A DNA stretch of 64,000 bases, taken from positions 24,287 to 88,286 of the forward strand of contig JAICJI010000002.1 of the NCBI GenBank assembly GCA_025928515.1, given 5' to 3'. Source of the stretch: Thermoleophilia bacterium. Its GTDB lineage: Bacteria; Actinomycetota; Thermoleophilia; Gaiellales; Gaiellaceae. Below are positions 40,959-50,892 of the stretch, in pieces (the first letter of the stretch is position 1; the number at the start of each line of letters is the position of its first letter). A program made the position numbers and the translations under genes. The notes under the pieces are model-generated. The model had not been told where the DNA came from. It did no database searches and saw nothing but the letters and a program-made list of their open reading frames with translations.

Positions 40959-40999
40959 GGGTAACCAGGAATCGGCGATTTCGCCGGGGGGCTTTACCC
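40959..40999 (-). promoter_or_regulatory. Structured mRNA leader of a secreted protein gene
   Basis: On the minus-strand transcript GGGTAA (40994-40999) pairs with TTACCC (40959-40964) around an inner perfect hairpin CGGCGA-aa-TCGCCG (40973-40986). Upstream, TCCCTC can pair with GGGAGGA (near 41009-41028). Downstream lies GAAAGCGCCGTAGG and a six-codon frame (ATG at 40932) ending at the gene start. The layout fits a riboswitch or attenuator, but I cannot name a class. Confidence 0.4.
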
Positions 41000-41069
41000 G
41001 ACGCTTACTCCTCCCGCGAGCAGAGGGACGTCAGTGTCTGGAGCAGCACGCGATCGAGCAGGTCGTCGA

Positions 41070-41993
41070 CTAGGCCACCTGGACGACGACGAACACGGCG
41101 TAGGCGACGATCAGGAAGGCGCCGGCGAGGCGGCCGGCTCCGTCGCGCCTCCCGAAGAGGGCGAGCGCTACCACGGTCATCCCGAAGAGCCACGCCAGGT
41201 CGAACACGTCGAGACGGGAGAACGTCGTGAGGCTCCCGAGCGCCGCGGGAAGGGCGAGCCCGGCCACCAGGTTGATCGAGTTCGAGTTCAGCGTCTCGCT
41301 CGCGAGCGCCGAGCCTCGCCCCTGGAGGCCGAACCGAACGCCTGTCCACGCGTTGGGAAGGCTCGTGAGGATCGCGAGCACGATCACCCCGACGAGCGTG
41401 TCCGGCACCGACCAGGCATGGGCGAGGTCGGTCGCCGCGCGCACCGCGCCGACGCTGCCGCCCACGATCACGCCGAGTGCGACGAAGAGGACCGCGAGGA
41501 GGCGAGCAGTCTCCTGCCGGGAAAGGCGCGTCCTTGGCTCACGCCTGGGCTGGCGCGCGAGCAGCACGACGTACGGGACCGCGACGACGCCGACGAGCAA
41601 GCCGCCGGCGGGGCCATCTAGACCGCCTGCGGCCACTGCGAGCATCACCGCGAGCAGCGAGAGCCCGGCCGCGGCCTCGAGCAGAAAGGTGTCGTGCTCC
41701 GCCCGGATGCGAGCCATGATGAGCGCGCTGAGGCCGAGCATCGCAGCGAGGTTGAACGCGTTCGAGCCTACGACGACGCCGACTGCCACTGCGTGTTCGT
41801 GCTGGGCGAGCGCCGAGATCGCCGACGAGATCTCGGGCGCGTCCGCAGCGAGCGCCGTGAGCAGGCCGAGCAGCGCCTCCGGCAGGCCGAGCCGGAGCCC
41901 CACGTGGTCGAGGCGCCGTGCGAACTGCGCCGACGCCAGGAGCATCAGCGCGATCGAAGCGACGAAGAGTGGGGCGGCGAGGGTAGGCGTCAT
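41070..41993 (-). CDS. Sodium/calcium exchanger family membrane protein (CaCA)
   Basis: A 307-residue membrane protein with about ten helices and the two inverted alpha-repeats of cation/Ca2+ exchangers: LTALAADAPEISSAISAL with GSNAFNLAAMLG in the first half, and LAILTSLPNAWTGVRFGLQG with NSNSINLVAGLALP in the second. The acidic residue of the first repeat (APE) is present, while the second repeat has LPN, so ion coupling may be unusual. It stands alone, convergent with nothing obvious. Confidence 0.8.
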   Translation of the reverse strand: MTPTLAAPLFVASIALMLLASAQFARRLDHVGLRLGLPEALLGLLTALAADAPEISSAISALAQHEHAVAVGVVVGSNAFNLAAMLGLSALIMARIRAEHDTFLLEAAAGLSLLAVMLAVAAGGLDGPAGGLLVGVVAVPYVVLLARQPRREPRTRLSRQETARLLAVLFVALGVIVGGSVGAVRAATDLAHAWSVPDTLVGVIVLAILTSLPNAWTGVRFGLQGRGSALASETLNSNSINLVAGLALPAALGSLTTFSRLDVFDLAWLFGMTVVALALFGRRDGAGRLAGAFLIVAYAVFVVVQVA

Positions 41994-42051
41994 CGGCTCT
42001 CGCCGACCAGCCTTCCCGGCACACCGGGTCGAACGCTAGCGCAGCAGCGGC

Positions 42052-42282
42052 TTAGGGAGCCGGGTCGCGCGGAGGGTCCGTTGCATGGATCGCATCGTCC
42101 GTCGCCTCGGCCGACTCGAATCCCTGGAACCCCGGCCCGGTGGGCCCGCCGGCCACGAAGTCGTTCGGCGGCCCCTCTGACAGCTCTTCCGCAAATTCGT
42201 CGTGCTGAAGCGCCGCGTCCTCGCCGCCTCCGGCACGTGGGCTCGAGGAGAGCAACCGACGGAACCAGTCAGCGAGCGCCAT
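42052..42282 (-). CDS. Small acidic protein of unknown function
   Basis: A 76-residue frame beginning MALADWFRRLL, an amphipathic basic helix, followed by an acidic, Gly/Pro-rich region and the ending ATDPPRDPAP. No known domain. An ATG at 42294 would add four residues. Its start codon shares the CATG at 42280-42283 with the divergent membrane protein gene. It may be a membrane-surface peptide; evidence is limited to composition and context. Confidence 0.5.
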   Translation of the reverse strand: MALADWFRRLLSSSPRAGGGEDAALQHDEFAEELSEGPPNDFVAGGPTGPGFQGFESAEATDDAIHATDPPRDPAP

Positions 42283-42697
42283 GTCCGGCAGCATACGCGA
42301 TCATCGCGTTGTGATCGTTTCGCTGCATGTCGCGGTGGGCGGTGCCGCCGGCGCCCTCGTCCGCTCGCGCCCGCTTGCGCTTCTCCTCGGCCCGCCGTTG
42401 CACGTCGCCGGTGACCACGTGCCGCACGAGGACATTCCCGACCGGAGCTTCGAGATCGGCAGCGGCCTCGTCGCCCTCGGGTTGCTCGCCGGCCGGCGAG
42501 GCCCGTTCGACCCCGCCGTGCTCGGAGGGGCAGCGGCGGCGATGCCCGACCTCGAGCATCTCGTCCCGTGGCTGCGGCTGCGCGGCGAGAAGCTCTTCCA
42601 CCGGGGCGGCGGCCGGCACGGCGTGGGGATCTCGGCCGAAGCGCAGCTCCTGTTGGCCGGAGCGGTCGTGGGCCTCCTGCTTGCGCGCCGCCGGTAG
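42281..42697 (+). CDS. Membrane-bound metal-dependent hydrolase-like protein (DUF457/YdjM type)
   Basis: A 138-residue hydrophobic protein. LHVAVGGAAGALVRSRPLALLLG followed by HVAGDHVPHEDIPD, then AAAMPDLEHLVPWL and FHRGGGRHGVG give the scattered His/Asp pattern of the DUF457 membrane hydrolase family. Enzymatic activity is unproven in that family. Start either ATG 42281 or GTG 42311; neither has a ribosome site. The glycosyltransferase gene starts 11 bases after its stop. Confidence 0.65.
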   Translation: MSGSIRDHRVVIVSLHVAVGGAAGALVRSRPLALLLGPPLHVAGDHVPHEDIPDRSFEIGSGLVALGLLAGRRGPFDPAVLGGAAAAMPDLEHLVPWLRLRGEKLFHRGGGRHGVGISAEAQLLLAGAVVGLLLARRR

Positions 42698-42708
42698 CCT
42701 CGCCTCGC

Positions 42709-43827
42709 ATGAAGGTCGGCATTGTCGTTCCCTACTCGTGGTCCTTCGGTGGCGGGGTCGTCGACCACGCCGACGCGCAGACTCGTGCGCTCGAGGCGGT
42801 CGGGATCGAGGCGCGGCTGCTGATCGGCAACGACCCGCCGGGCTCCTTCAGCCGGCTCCTCCACCCACGCCAGGGCCGCCCCGGCCCGCCGCCCGCGAGC
42901 GTGATCCCGCTCGGCCGCTCGGTCATCGTGCCGGGGAACGGTGCGCTCTCGAACCTCGTGCTGAGCCCGCACGCGCTGCCGCAGCTTCGCCGTGCGCTCA
43001 GGCGCGAGCGTTTCGACCTGATCCACGTGCACGAGCCACTCGCGCCGATGCTCAGCCCGGCCGCGCTCGCGCTGTGGGACGGGGCGACTGTTGCCACGTT
43101 CCACGCGGCCGGCAACTCGACCTGGCGCAGGCTGGCGGAGCCCTTGTGGGGTTTCCTGCTCGATCGGATCGACCTGCGCGTCGCTGTCTCCGAGCAGGCG
43201 CGTCTTGCCGCCTGCCCGTTTGCGCCCGGCCACTACGAGGTGATCCCGAACGGTGTCGAGATCCCGCCGGAGACCGATCCGGCCAATCGCGCCGACCGCA
43301 TCGTCTTCGCAGGCCGCCACGATCCGCGCAAGGGCTTGCCGGTGCTGCTCCGCGCGTGGCCGCGCTTGCGGGACAGCGGCGTCCGCCTGCGCCTCCTCGG
43401 CGCGGACCCGCTCGCCGTCCGGTTGCTCCTTGCACGCCTCCGCCTCTCGGAGGAGGGGATCGACATCCTCGGCTTCGTCGACGACGACGCGCTCACGGAG
43501 GAGCTTGCGACGGCGAAGGTCCTCGTCGCGCCCTCGCTCGGCAACGAGAGCTTCGGCATGACGATCACCAGAGCCTTCGCGTGCGCGACGCCGGTCGTCG
43601 CCTCCGACATCCCGGGGTATCAGGAGGTCGTCACCGAGGAGACCGGGGCGCTCGTTCCACCCGGCGACCCGGCGGCGCTGGCCGCGGCCATCAGTTCGCT
43701 GCTCGCCGACGAGGTTGCTCGGGCCGAGCGTGGCCGTGCGGCGCGGGCGCGAGCCGAGACCGAGTACGCGTGGCCGCTGCTCGCCCGCCGTCTCGCAGAG
43801 TGCTACGAGCGCGTGCTAGCTGGTTAG
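42709..43827 (+). CDS. Glycosyltransferase family 4, PimA-like
   Basis: A 372-residue GT-B enzyme. VGIVVPYSWSFGGGVVDHADAQTRALEAVG at the start matches PimA-type phosphatidylinositol mannosyltransferases (PYSxxxPGGVQxH). IPNGVEIPPE, RIVFAGRHDPRKGLPVLLRAW and the donor-site motif NESFGMTITRAFACATPVVASDIPGYQEVV are intact, with the ESFG glutamate that contacts the nucleotide sugar. Transfer of mannose to a lipid or polysaccharide acceptor at the membrane is likely. It converges on the R2-like gene with a 12-base overlap. Confidence 0.82.
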   Translation: MKVGIVVPYSWSFGGGVVDHADAQTRALEAVGIEARLLIGNDPPGSFSRLLHPRQGRPGPPPASVIPLGRSVIVPGNGALSNLVLSPHALPQLRRALRRERFDLIHVHEPLAPMLSPAALALWDGATVATFHAAGNSTWRRLAEPLWGFLLDRIDLRVAVSEQARLAACPFAPGHYEVIPNGVEIPPETDPANRADRIVFAGRHDPRKGLPVLLRAWPRLRDSGVRLRLLGADPLAVRLLLARLRLSEEGIDILGFVDDDALTEELATAKVLVAPSLGNESFGMTITRAFACATPVVASDIPGYQEVVTEETGALVPPGDPAALAAAISSLLADEVARAERGRAARARAETEYAWPLLARRLAECYERVLAG

Positions 43828-44934
43828 GCGGGACGCGCCGGCGAGCCGGAGCATCCTCGGCCCGACGAGCTTGAGCAGCCGGTTCGGCGTCTCGACGATC
43901 GGCTCGCCGTTGTCGCCGCTCAGCTCCGAAATCGTGGCGTCGACGCGGCGCTTCACCTCGAGCACGCCCTCGCGGAGCCCGAGCTCGTCCAGCCGCACCG
44001 CGAGCCGCTTCATGTTCATCACGTAGTAGTAGAGAGAGTCGACGTCGGGCCCATACGACTCGGCCAGGTGGGCGTCGATCAGGCCATGCGACGCCTTGGC
44101 GCGACGCACCATCCTGTCGGCGAGATCCATGTAGTCGCTGCAGATGCCGAGCAACCGCTCGGCGGCGCCCTCGTACTCCTCGAGGAAGCGATGCGTCGCG
44201 AGGACGGCGATGCGGACATGGCGGCCTTCGTCGCGGCGCACGTTCGTCTGGCCTTCCTTCATCCCCGGCAGGTGGTAGACGTCGTAGAGCGCGTTGCCCT
44301 TGGCCCGGCGGATGACGACGTCGCTGTTCGCCACCACGTCCTCGCTGATCACGCCGTAGATGAAGATCGCGGTGTACACGTCCTCGAGCGGGCGGTTCGG
44401 CCTCAGCAGCTGCTGCATCTCGACTTCGAACCGGTCGAAGAGGATCTCGGCAACGAAGTTGTTGTACTTCTTAGCCACCCGGTCGGCGGCCGAGGGCTCG
44501 ATCCCGAGCACCTCGGTGGCGACCCGGAGGAGACTGCCGCGGTGCATCCGCTCGTCGTGCTCCTGGGTCATCAGCGCCGCCCGCATCGCCTCGTACTTCG
44601 GCTCCTGCGGCAGCGCCGCGACGATCCGGTCCATCCAGTCGTCGACGATCGACTCAGCGCGGTAGATCGTCCCGAAGACGCGCTTCACGGCTTCCTGCTG
44701 CCTGCGCGACAGCCCGCGGAAGCTCTCGGCGTCGGTCGAGAGATCGACGCTGTAGGCGTCCCACGTGTGCGTGTGCGCAGCGGCGAGGATGTCGCCGAAG
44801 GTTTGCCAGCCGCCGGTGATCTGCCGGTCGGCGGCCTCGTCGTCGGCGATCAGCGCCTCGATCTCGTGCAGGAGCCGCGCGATCTTCTCGTTGCCGGAGC
44901 GGCCCGGCAGCGCTTCGGTGGTCGCCGTGTCCAC
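43816..44934 (-). CDS. R2-like (ribonucleotide reductase small subunit-like) diiron protein
   Basis: A 372-residue helical protein of the ferritin-like R2/R2lox superfamily. Two ExxH motifs are visible: EHDERMH (ERMH) and RRDEGRHVRI (EGRH), with additional carboxylates in YRAESIVDDWM and FIYGVISEDVVANSD. No large (R1) subunit gene lies anywhere in the window and the usual R2 tyrosine and C-terminal tail are not obvious, so an R2-like oxidase or N-oxygenase role is as likely as nucleotide reduction. GTG at 44934 is preferred; the frame extends upstream into terminator sequence. Confidence 0.72.
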   Translation of the reverse strand: MDTATTEALPGRSGNEKIARLLHEIEALIADDEAADRQITGGWQTFGDILAAAHTHTWDAYSVDLSTDAESFRGLSRRQQEAVKRVFGTIYRAESIVDDWMDRIVAALPQEPKYEAMRAALMTQEHDERMHRGSLLRVATEVLGIEPSAADRVAKKYNNFVAEILFDRFEVEMQQLLRPNRPLEDVYTAIFIYGVISEDVVANSDVVIRRAKGNALYDVYHLPGMKEGQTNVRRDEGRHVRIAVLATHRFLEEYEGAAERLLGICSDYMDLADRMVRRAKASHGLIDAHLAESYGPDVDSLYYYVMNMKRLAVRLDELGLREGVLEVKRRVDATISELSGDNGEPIVETPNRLLKLVGPRMLRLAGASRLTS

Positions 44935-44954
44935 GGGCAACACTTTACGCCGTG

Positions 44955-44997
44955 AAAAGGAGGGTGGAGGATCCCCGCCTGGGCGGGAACCCTCCAC
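44955..44997 (-). terminator. Terminator of the G1 peptidase gene
   Basis: On the minus strand GTGGAGG pairs with CCTCCAC and CCCGCC with GGCGGG, with a 3x3 internal loop and a two-base turn (44964-44997); TTTT follows at 44955-44958 on that strand. It sits 10 bases after the peptidase stop. Confidence 0.75.
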
Positions 44998-45006
44998 GTG
45001 ACGTCC

Positions 45007-46538
<1,532 letters not shown>

Positions 46539-46542
<4 letters not shown>

Positions 46543-47954
46543 CGGTCGAGGAAGCGGAGCGCCGCCTGTGCGGCGTGGTACCCGCACATCCCGTGCACGC
46601 CGCCGCCGGGCGGGGTGGAGGCCGAGCAGAGGAAGACGCCGGGCAGTGGCGTCGTGTAGGGCGAGAGGCGTGCAACCGGCCGGGTGAAAAGCTGCGACAG
46701 GGTTGTGGCTCCGCCGCTGATGTCGCCGCCGACGTTGTTCGCGTTGTGGCGCTCGAGGTCCGCGGGCGTGCGCGCCGAGCGCGCGAGGATCCGTTCCCGG
46801 AAGCCGGGAGCGAAGCGCTCGACCTGCCGCTCGACGCTTTCGGTCATGTCGACGGTCGAGCCGTTCGGGACGTGGCAGTAGGCCCACGCGGTGTGGCGGT
46901 CGGCGGGCGCGCGCGTCGGGTCGAAGAGGCTCTGCTGCGCGAGCAGCACGTATGGCCGCTCGGCAATCCGGCCGCGCCACGGCGCCGCCTCCGAGGCGGC
47001 GATTTCCCCGAGTGTGGCTCCGAGGTGCACGGTCGCCGCGCGAGCGCACTCCTCGGCCCGCCAGGGGATCGGGCCGTCGAGCGCCCAGTCGAGCTTGAAC
47101 ACTCCAGGCCCGAACCGGTAGCGCTCGAGACCCCGGCGGTAGCGGGGAGGGAGGCGGTCGCCGGCGATCGCCAGTAGTCCGCGCGGGGTCACGTCGAGCA
47201 GGACGGGCCGCGTCTCGCCGACTTCCGCGAGCGAGCCGACTCGGTGCCCGGTCTCGATCTCGCCCCCGAGAGAGCGGAGGCACGAGGCCAGCGCGTCGGA
47301 GATCCGCTGCGAGCCGCCGCGCGGGAACGGCCAGCCTCCGTCGTGGCCGAGTAGCCCGAGCATGAGCCCGAACGCCGCGCTGGGCGGGCGCTCGAGCGGG
47401 AGCATCGAGTGAGCTGCGAGCCCGGCAAAGAGGCCGCGAGCCTGCTCTCCGCGGAACGAGAGCCGAGCCAATGCGGCGGCCGGAAGGAGTGCGCGTGCAC
47501 CGAACCGGCCCAGCACAAACGGATGCGCAGGCACGTGCAGTGGGGCGAGAACCTCGTCGAGCAGCCGCTCGGTGTCGCGGACGAGCGGTGCGAAGAGACG
47601 CCGCCAACGGCTGTCGTCCTCGCCGAGCCCGGGCACCGCGGCGGCGGGCGTCCGCTCGAGCACGGCCGCCGTCCCGTCGTCGAAGGGATGCGCGAGCGCC
47701 GCCGGCGGCTCGATCCACTCCACGCCGTGCTCTGCGAGCGGCAGCGTGCGGAAGAACGGCGAGGCCGCTCCGAGCGGGTGAATCGCCGAGCAGACGTCGT
47801 GCACGAACCCGGGTAGCGTCAGCTCGGCCGAGCGCACACCGCCGCCGATCGCGTCGGCAGCTTCGAGGACGTGCACCGAGAGCCCCGCCTGCGCCAGCAC
47901 GATTGCCGCCGCCAGCCCGTTCGGCCCCGAGCCGACGACGATCGCGTCAGGCAT
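46539..47954 (-). CDS. FAD-dependent oxidoreductase, phytoene desaturase-like
   Basis: A 471-residue flavoprotein. The N-terminal dinucleotide fold is IVVGSGPNGLAAAIVLAQAGLSVHVLEAADAIGGG, and the C-terminal FAD motif is GVFLCSASTPPGGGVHGMCGYHAAQAAL. This matches the carotenoid desaturase/amine-oxidase-like group often called NAD(P)/FAD-dependent oxidoreductase or COG1233. No carotenoid gene is nearby, so the substrate is open. Its stop overlaps the exporter pseudogene by four bases. Confidence 0.85.
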
Positions 47955-48029
47955 CGCCGGAGCCTAGTAACCGGCCGCCGGCCGCTGTAGCCTCCCGCCG
48001 TCGGCAAGCGAGGACAAAGGAGTAAGACG

Positions 48030-48488
48030 ATGACGGCTCTGCGGCGCGGTGCTTGGGTGGGCTTGAAGTACGTGACGACGTTGTTCTTCGCAGGCGTGAT
48101 CGTCCAGTTCTTCCTCGTCGGCTACGGCCTCTTCGCGATGAAGCACGGCGGGAACACGACAATCGACAATGCGAAGAGCCTCGACGCCCACCGCGGCCTT
48201 GGCTTCATCCTCTCGGACTTCGGTGCCATCTTGCTGCTGATCCTCGCGTTGCTCGCGTGGCCGGAGCGTCGCCTCCGGATGGCATGGATACTGCTCGCGG
48301 TACTGGCGTTCGTGCAGGGGATTCTCGCGTCGGTGGGCTTTCACCACTGGGGCGTCGGCATGTTCCACCCAGTGAACGCGCTGCTCTTGCTGGGTCTTTC
48401 CGGTCGGCTCGCTCACTATGCGTGGACGAGCGGTAAAACCGCGGGCGCGGCCGAGACTGCGCCGCCGGCGGCCGCGCCGAGCGGCTAG
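48030..48488 (+). CDS. DUF6220-like four-helix membrane protein
   Basis: A 152-residue membrane protein with four hydrophobic segments (TLFFAGVIVQFFLVGYGLF, GFILSDFGAILLLILALLAW, WILLAVLAFVQGILASVGF, FHPVNALLLLGLSG) and conserved-looking His residues (DAHRGLG, HHWGVG, MFHPVNA) that could bind haem or metal. The pattern fits the DUF6220 family as I remember it. An AAAGGAG site precedes the ATG. Function unknown. Confidence 0.75.
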   Translation: MTALRRGAWVGLKYVTTLFFAGVIVQFFLVGYGLFAMKHGGNTTIDNAKSLDAHRGLGFILSDFGAILLLILALLAWPERRLRMAWILLAVLAFVQGILASVGFHHWGVGMFHPVNALLLLGLSGRLAHYAWTSGKTAGAAETAPPAAAPSG

Positions 48489-48576
48489 TCCTCCCAGTCT
48501 CCATCCGCATAGTGAAACCAACCCACTTCGGGGGGGTCGTGCCCAGGCGCTCGTGGGGATAATCCGGTCTCGGACG

Positions 48577-49527
48577 ATGGTGTGGAAACGACGATCGACG
48601 GGCGGGGTCCAGCAGCTTGCCGAGGAGCGCAAGGTCCTCGCCGAGCGCTACACGATCGACGCCGAGGAGGCGCAGAGGCGCGAGCAACTCGCGGCTGAGG
48701 CTGCCGCGAACGAGGCCGAGGAGGCCGCGCTGCGCGCGGAGGAGGCCGAGCAGGAGGCGCGCCGGGCCGCAGCGCAACAGACGGCCGAGGAGGAAGCGCG
48801 CCGCGTCACGGAGGCAGAGGAAGCAGCCCGTCGTGCTGCGGAGGCCAAGCGTGAACGGCAGGCTGCCGAGGAAGAGGCACGTCGTGTTGCGGCGGCTGAG
48901 GAGGCGCGCCGCCTTGCCGAAGCCGAGGCGGAAGCGCGCCGCGTCGCAGCGGCCGAGGAAGCAGCCCGTCGAGCGGCCGAAGCCGAGCGTGAACGACAGG
49001 CCGCCGAGGAGGAGGCTCGTCGCGTGGCCGAAGCCGAGGCGGAAGCGCGCCGCGTCGCAGAGGCGACGGAAACAGCCCGGCGTGCGGCGGAGGCTGAGCG
49101 AGAGCGGCAGGCCACCGAGGCGGAAGCGCGCCGCGTCGCAGAGGCGACGGAAACAGCCCGTCGTGCGGTGGAGGCTGAGCGAGAGCGGCACGCCACCGAG
49201 GAGGAGGATCGTCGCGCGGCAGAGGCCGAGGAGGAAGCGCGCCGCGCGGCGGAAGCCGAGGAGGAGGCACGCCGGGTCGCCGAGGCGAAGCGACAGCGCC
49301 AGGCTGCCGACGAGGAAGCGCGCCGCGCGGCCGAGGCCGAGCAGGAGCTACGCCGTGCTTCGCTTGCCGCCGCAGAAGCCGAGCCCGAGGCTGACCGGCC
49401 ACAACTGGTTCTTGCGCATCAACCCGCAGAGCCCATTGCCGACCCGGTCGAGTCAGAAGACGTGGAAGAGCAAGAGCCTGCGACGAACGCAGAGCTCCCG
49501 ATCTACCGCTGGTTCGCCGGCAACTAG
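48577..49527 (+). CDS. Long charged single-helix (ER/A-rich) protein
   Basis: A 316-residue protein, of which residues about 15-270 are an almost unbroken Glu/Arg/Ala helix (units like EEARRVAEAEEAARRAAEAERERQA), similar to TolA-type or stable single alpha-helices. The N-terminus MVWKRRSTGG is basic and the C-terminus is different: an acidic linker and the compact hydrophobic end ELPIYRWFAGN, which looks like a binding tag. No signal peptide or membrane segment. It probably acts as a spacer or scaffold. The helix is coded by degenerate repeats (roughly 48780-49370). Confidence 0.7.
   Translation: MVWKRRSTGGVQQLAEERKVLAERYTIDAEEAQRREQLAAEAAANEAEEAALRAEEAEQEARRAAAQQTAEEEARRVTEAEEAARRAAEAKRERQAAEEEARRVAAAEEARRLAEAEAEARRVAAAEEAARRAAEAERERQAAEEEARRVAEAEAEARRVAEATETARRAAEAERERQATEAEARRVAEATETARRAVEAERERHATEEEDRRAAEAEEEARRAAEAEEEARRVAEAKRQRQAADEEARRAAEAEQELRRASLAAAEAEPEADRPQLVLAHQPAEPIADPVESEDVEEQEPATNAELPIYRWFAGN
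48780..49370 (+). repeat. Degenerate DNA repeats coding the charged helix
   Basis: Imperfect units of about 60-90 bases, rich in GAGGCGGAAGCGCGCCGCGT and GAGCGAGAGCGGCAGGCC-like blocks. Two nearly identical blocks (around 49035-49105 and 49113-49183) suggest recent internal duplication. Confidence 0.6.
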
Positions 49528-49735
49528 CCCGCTGCGTCCCAGGCGCGCGGGCCGTGCACGGCATCGAGTTCGAGTGAGACGTCCTGACCCGCGGGGCCTG
49601 AAGGAGGCCTCACCGTCTGTGGATGCCGTGCATTGTCCGCTCTGCTAATGGGTTTCGGCAGCTGAGCCACATTCCAGGCGGGACCATGGTCCAGTTCGCC
49701 CAGGACCTTCGGTCGACGGGCGTGGAGTGGAGCCG

Positions 49736-50338
49736 CTACGAGAGGAACTTCGTCGACGCCAGGAGCGCGTCGACGCGCTTCACGTTCTGCGCGAGCCCCG
49801 GCCCGCGTAGGCAGGCGGTGAACTCGGTGAGGGTGGAAGGCAGAGGCCCCGTCGCGACCAGGACGTCGATCGTCCGGTCGGCGCCGATGCTGCGACACAG
49901 GCCGCCGGCGGTATCGACACGTCTGGCTGGCCGGCCGCCGATCCGAGTCTGTGAGCCCGGCCCCAGCCCAGTGGAAGGCGGCTCGCTCGCGTTCCAGGTG
50001 ACGAGAACGCCGCCCGGCTCGAGGGTCTGCACGGGGAAGCCGCATGACGTCGTGTTCCCCTGTGTCGAGCATGGGTCGTGCACCGGCTGGTTGCTCAGAT
50101 AGACCAGCGGGCGGAAGTGCAGCTCGCCGGGCCACCGGAATGGATACGCCTTCCAGGCGACCGGATGCATGAAGGTGACGGAGGAGCTCGAGTACTTGAC
50201 GAGCGACGGGGTTTTCGGTGCGGCCTGTGCATCGCCTCCGCCACCGCAACCGCTCGCCACGGCGGCAACGGCCACGACAGCTCCGGCGCACACGAGGAGG
50301 CGCCGCGGAGGCAAGCGGGTGCCCATGTCCGAATTCAT
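49736..50338 (-). CDS. Lipoprotein of unknown function
   Basis: A 200-residue exported lipoprotein: LLVCAGAVVAVAAVASGC is the signal with lipobox V-A-S-G-C (Cys at about residue 31). The mature part has four further cysteines in pairs (DPCSTQGNTTSCGFPVQ, GGLCRSIG, TACLRGPG), suggesting disulphides, and SVTFMHPVAWKAYPFRW near its start. No family recognised. An internal ATG at 50326 could be the start. The 208-base gap between this gene and the charged-helix gene (49528-49735) holds nothing I can identify. Confidence 0.68.
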   Translation of the reverse strand: MNSDMGTRLPPRRLLVCAGAVVAVAAVASGCGGGGDAQAAPKTPSLVKYSSSSVTFMHPVAWKAYPFRWPGELHFRPLVYLSNQPVHDPCSTQGNTTSCGFPVQTLEPGGVLVTWNASEPPSTGLGPGSQTRIGGRPARRVDTAGGLCRSIGADRTIDVLVATGPLPSTLTEFTACLRGPGLAQNVKRVDALLASTKFLS

Positions 50339-50384
50339 ACGTCTCGGCCGAAGCTGGCGATCGGCCCGAATGGCCGGTGTCCTC

Positions 50385-50747
50385 TCATCGAACGGCTTGG
50401 GCGACGAGTGTCATAGCGAGGGTGAAGATCGTCACGGCCACGAAGATCAACACGAGCTGCACGAGGCGCGCGCCCACCAGCGCGGCAAATGATCGGGCAA
50501 ACGGTGCCGCCGGGTATACCGGAGGGTTCACCCTCGTGGCGCGCCTGACCCGAGTTTCCGCAACCGCGGCCGAAGCCGAGGCCGTCGCTATCGGCGGCTG
50601 AGCCGGAGCTTCAGCAGGCTGGTGCCGCGGCGTCGGCCAGACGGGGTCGCCGAGAGCTGCGAGGACCCGCGCCCGAAGCTCCGCCGGGAGCACGAGCACG
50701 AGCTCGGGCGAGAGCGGTTCGTCAGGTGCGAGTCCGGGGATGTCCAA
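50385..50747 (-). CDS. C-terminally anchored membrane protein of unknown function
   Basis: A 120-residue frame taken from the TTG at 50747, which has TTAGGAG eight bases upstream on the coding strand; longer versions lack a ribosome site. Residues 1-40 are a small domain (PDEPLSPELVLVLPAELRARVLAAL), the middle is Pro/Ala-rich, and the last 30 residues form one membrane segment (LVQLVLIFVAVTIFTLAMTLVAQAV). It resembles a tail-anchored cytoplasmic protein. Function unknown. Confidence 0.55.
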   Translation of the reverse strand: MDIPGLAPDEPLSPELVLVLPAELRARVLAALGDPVWPTPRHQPAEAPAQPPIATASASAAVAETRVRRATRVNPPVYPAAPFARSFAALVGARLVQLVLIFVAVTIFTLAMTLVAQAVR

Positions 50748-50892
50748 AGCGAAGACTCCTAACCTGAACAAGTTCGGCAGAGGATGACGGATTCCGCTTC
50801 GCGGCCGTGCCAGCATGCGTAGCCGAACCGGCAGTCCGGTCCAGCCAAAAAGGCTGGTCGCTCGGAGCCTGGAAGAGTGAAGTTGAGATGTC

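Noticed and set aside
48780..49370. Non-coding satellite repeat
   Set aside because: It keeps one open frame with helix-forming residues and ends in a distinct C-terminal tail, so it is coding.
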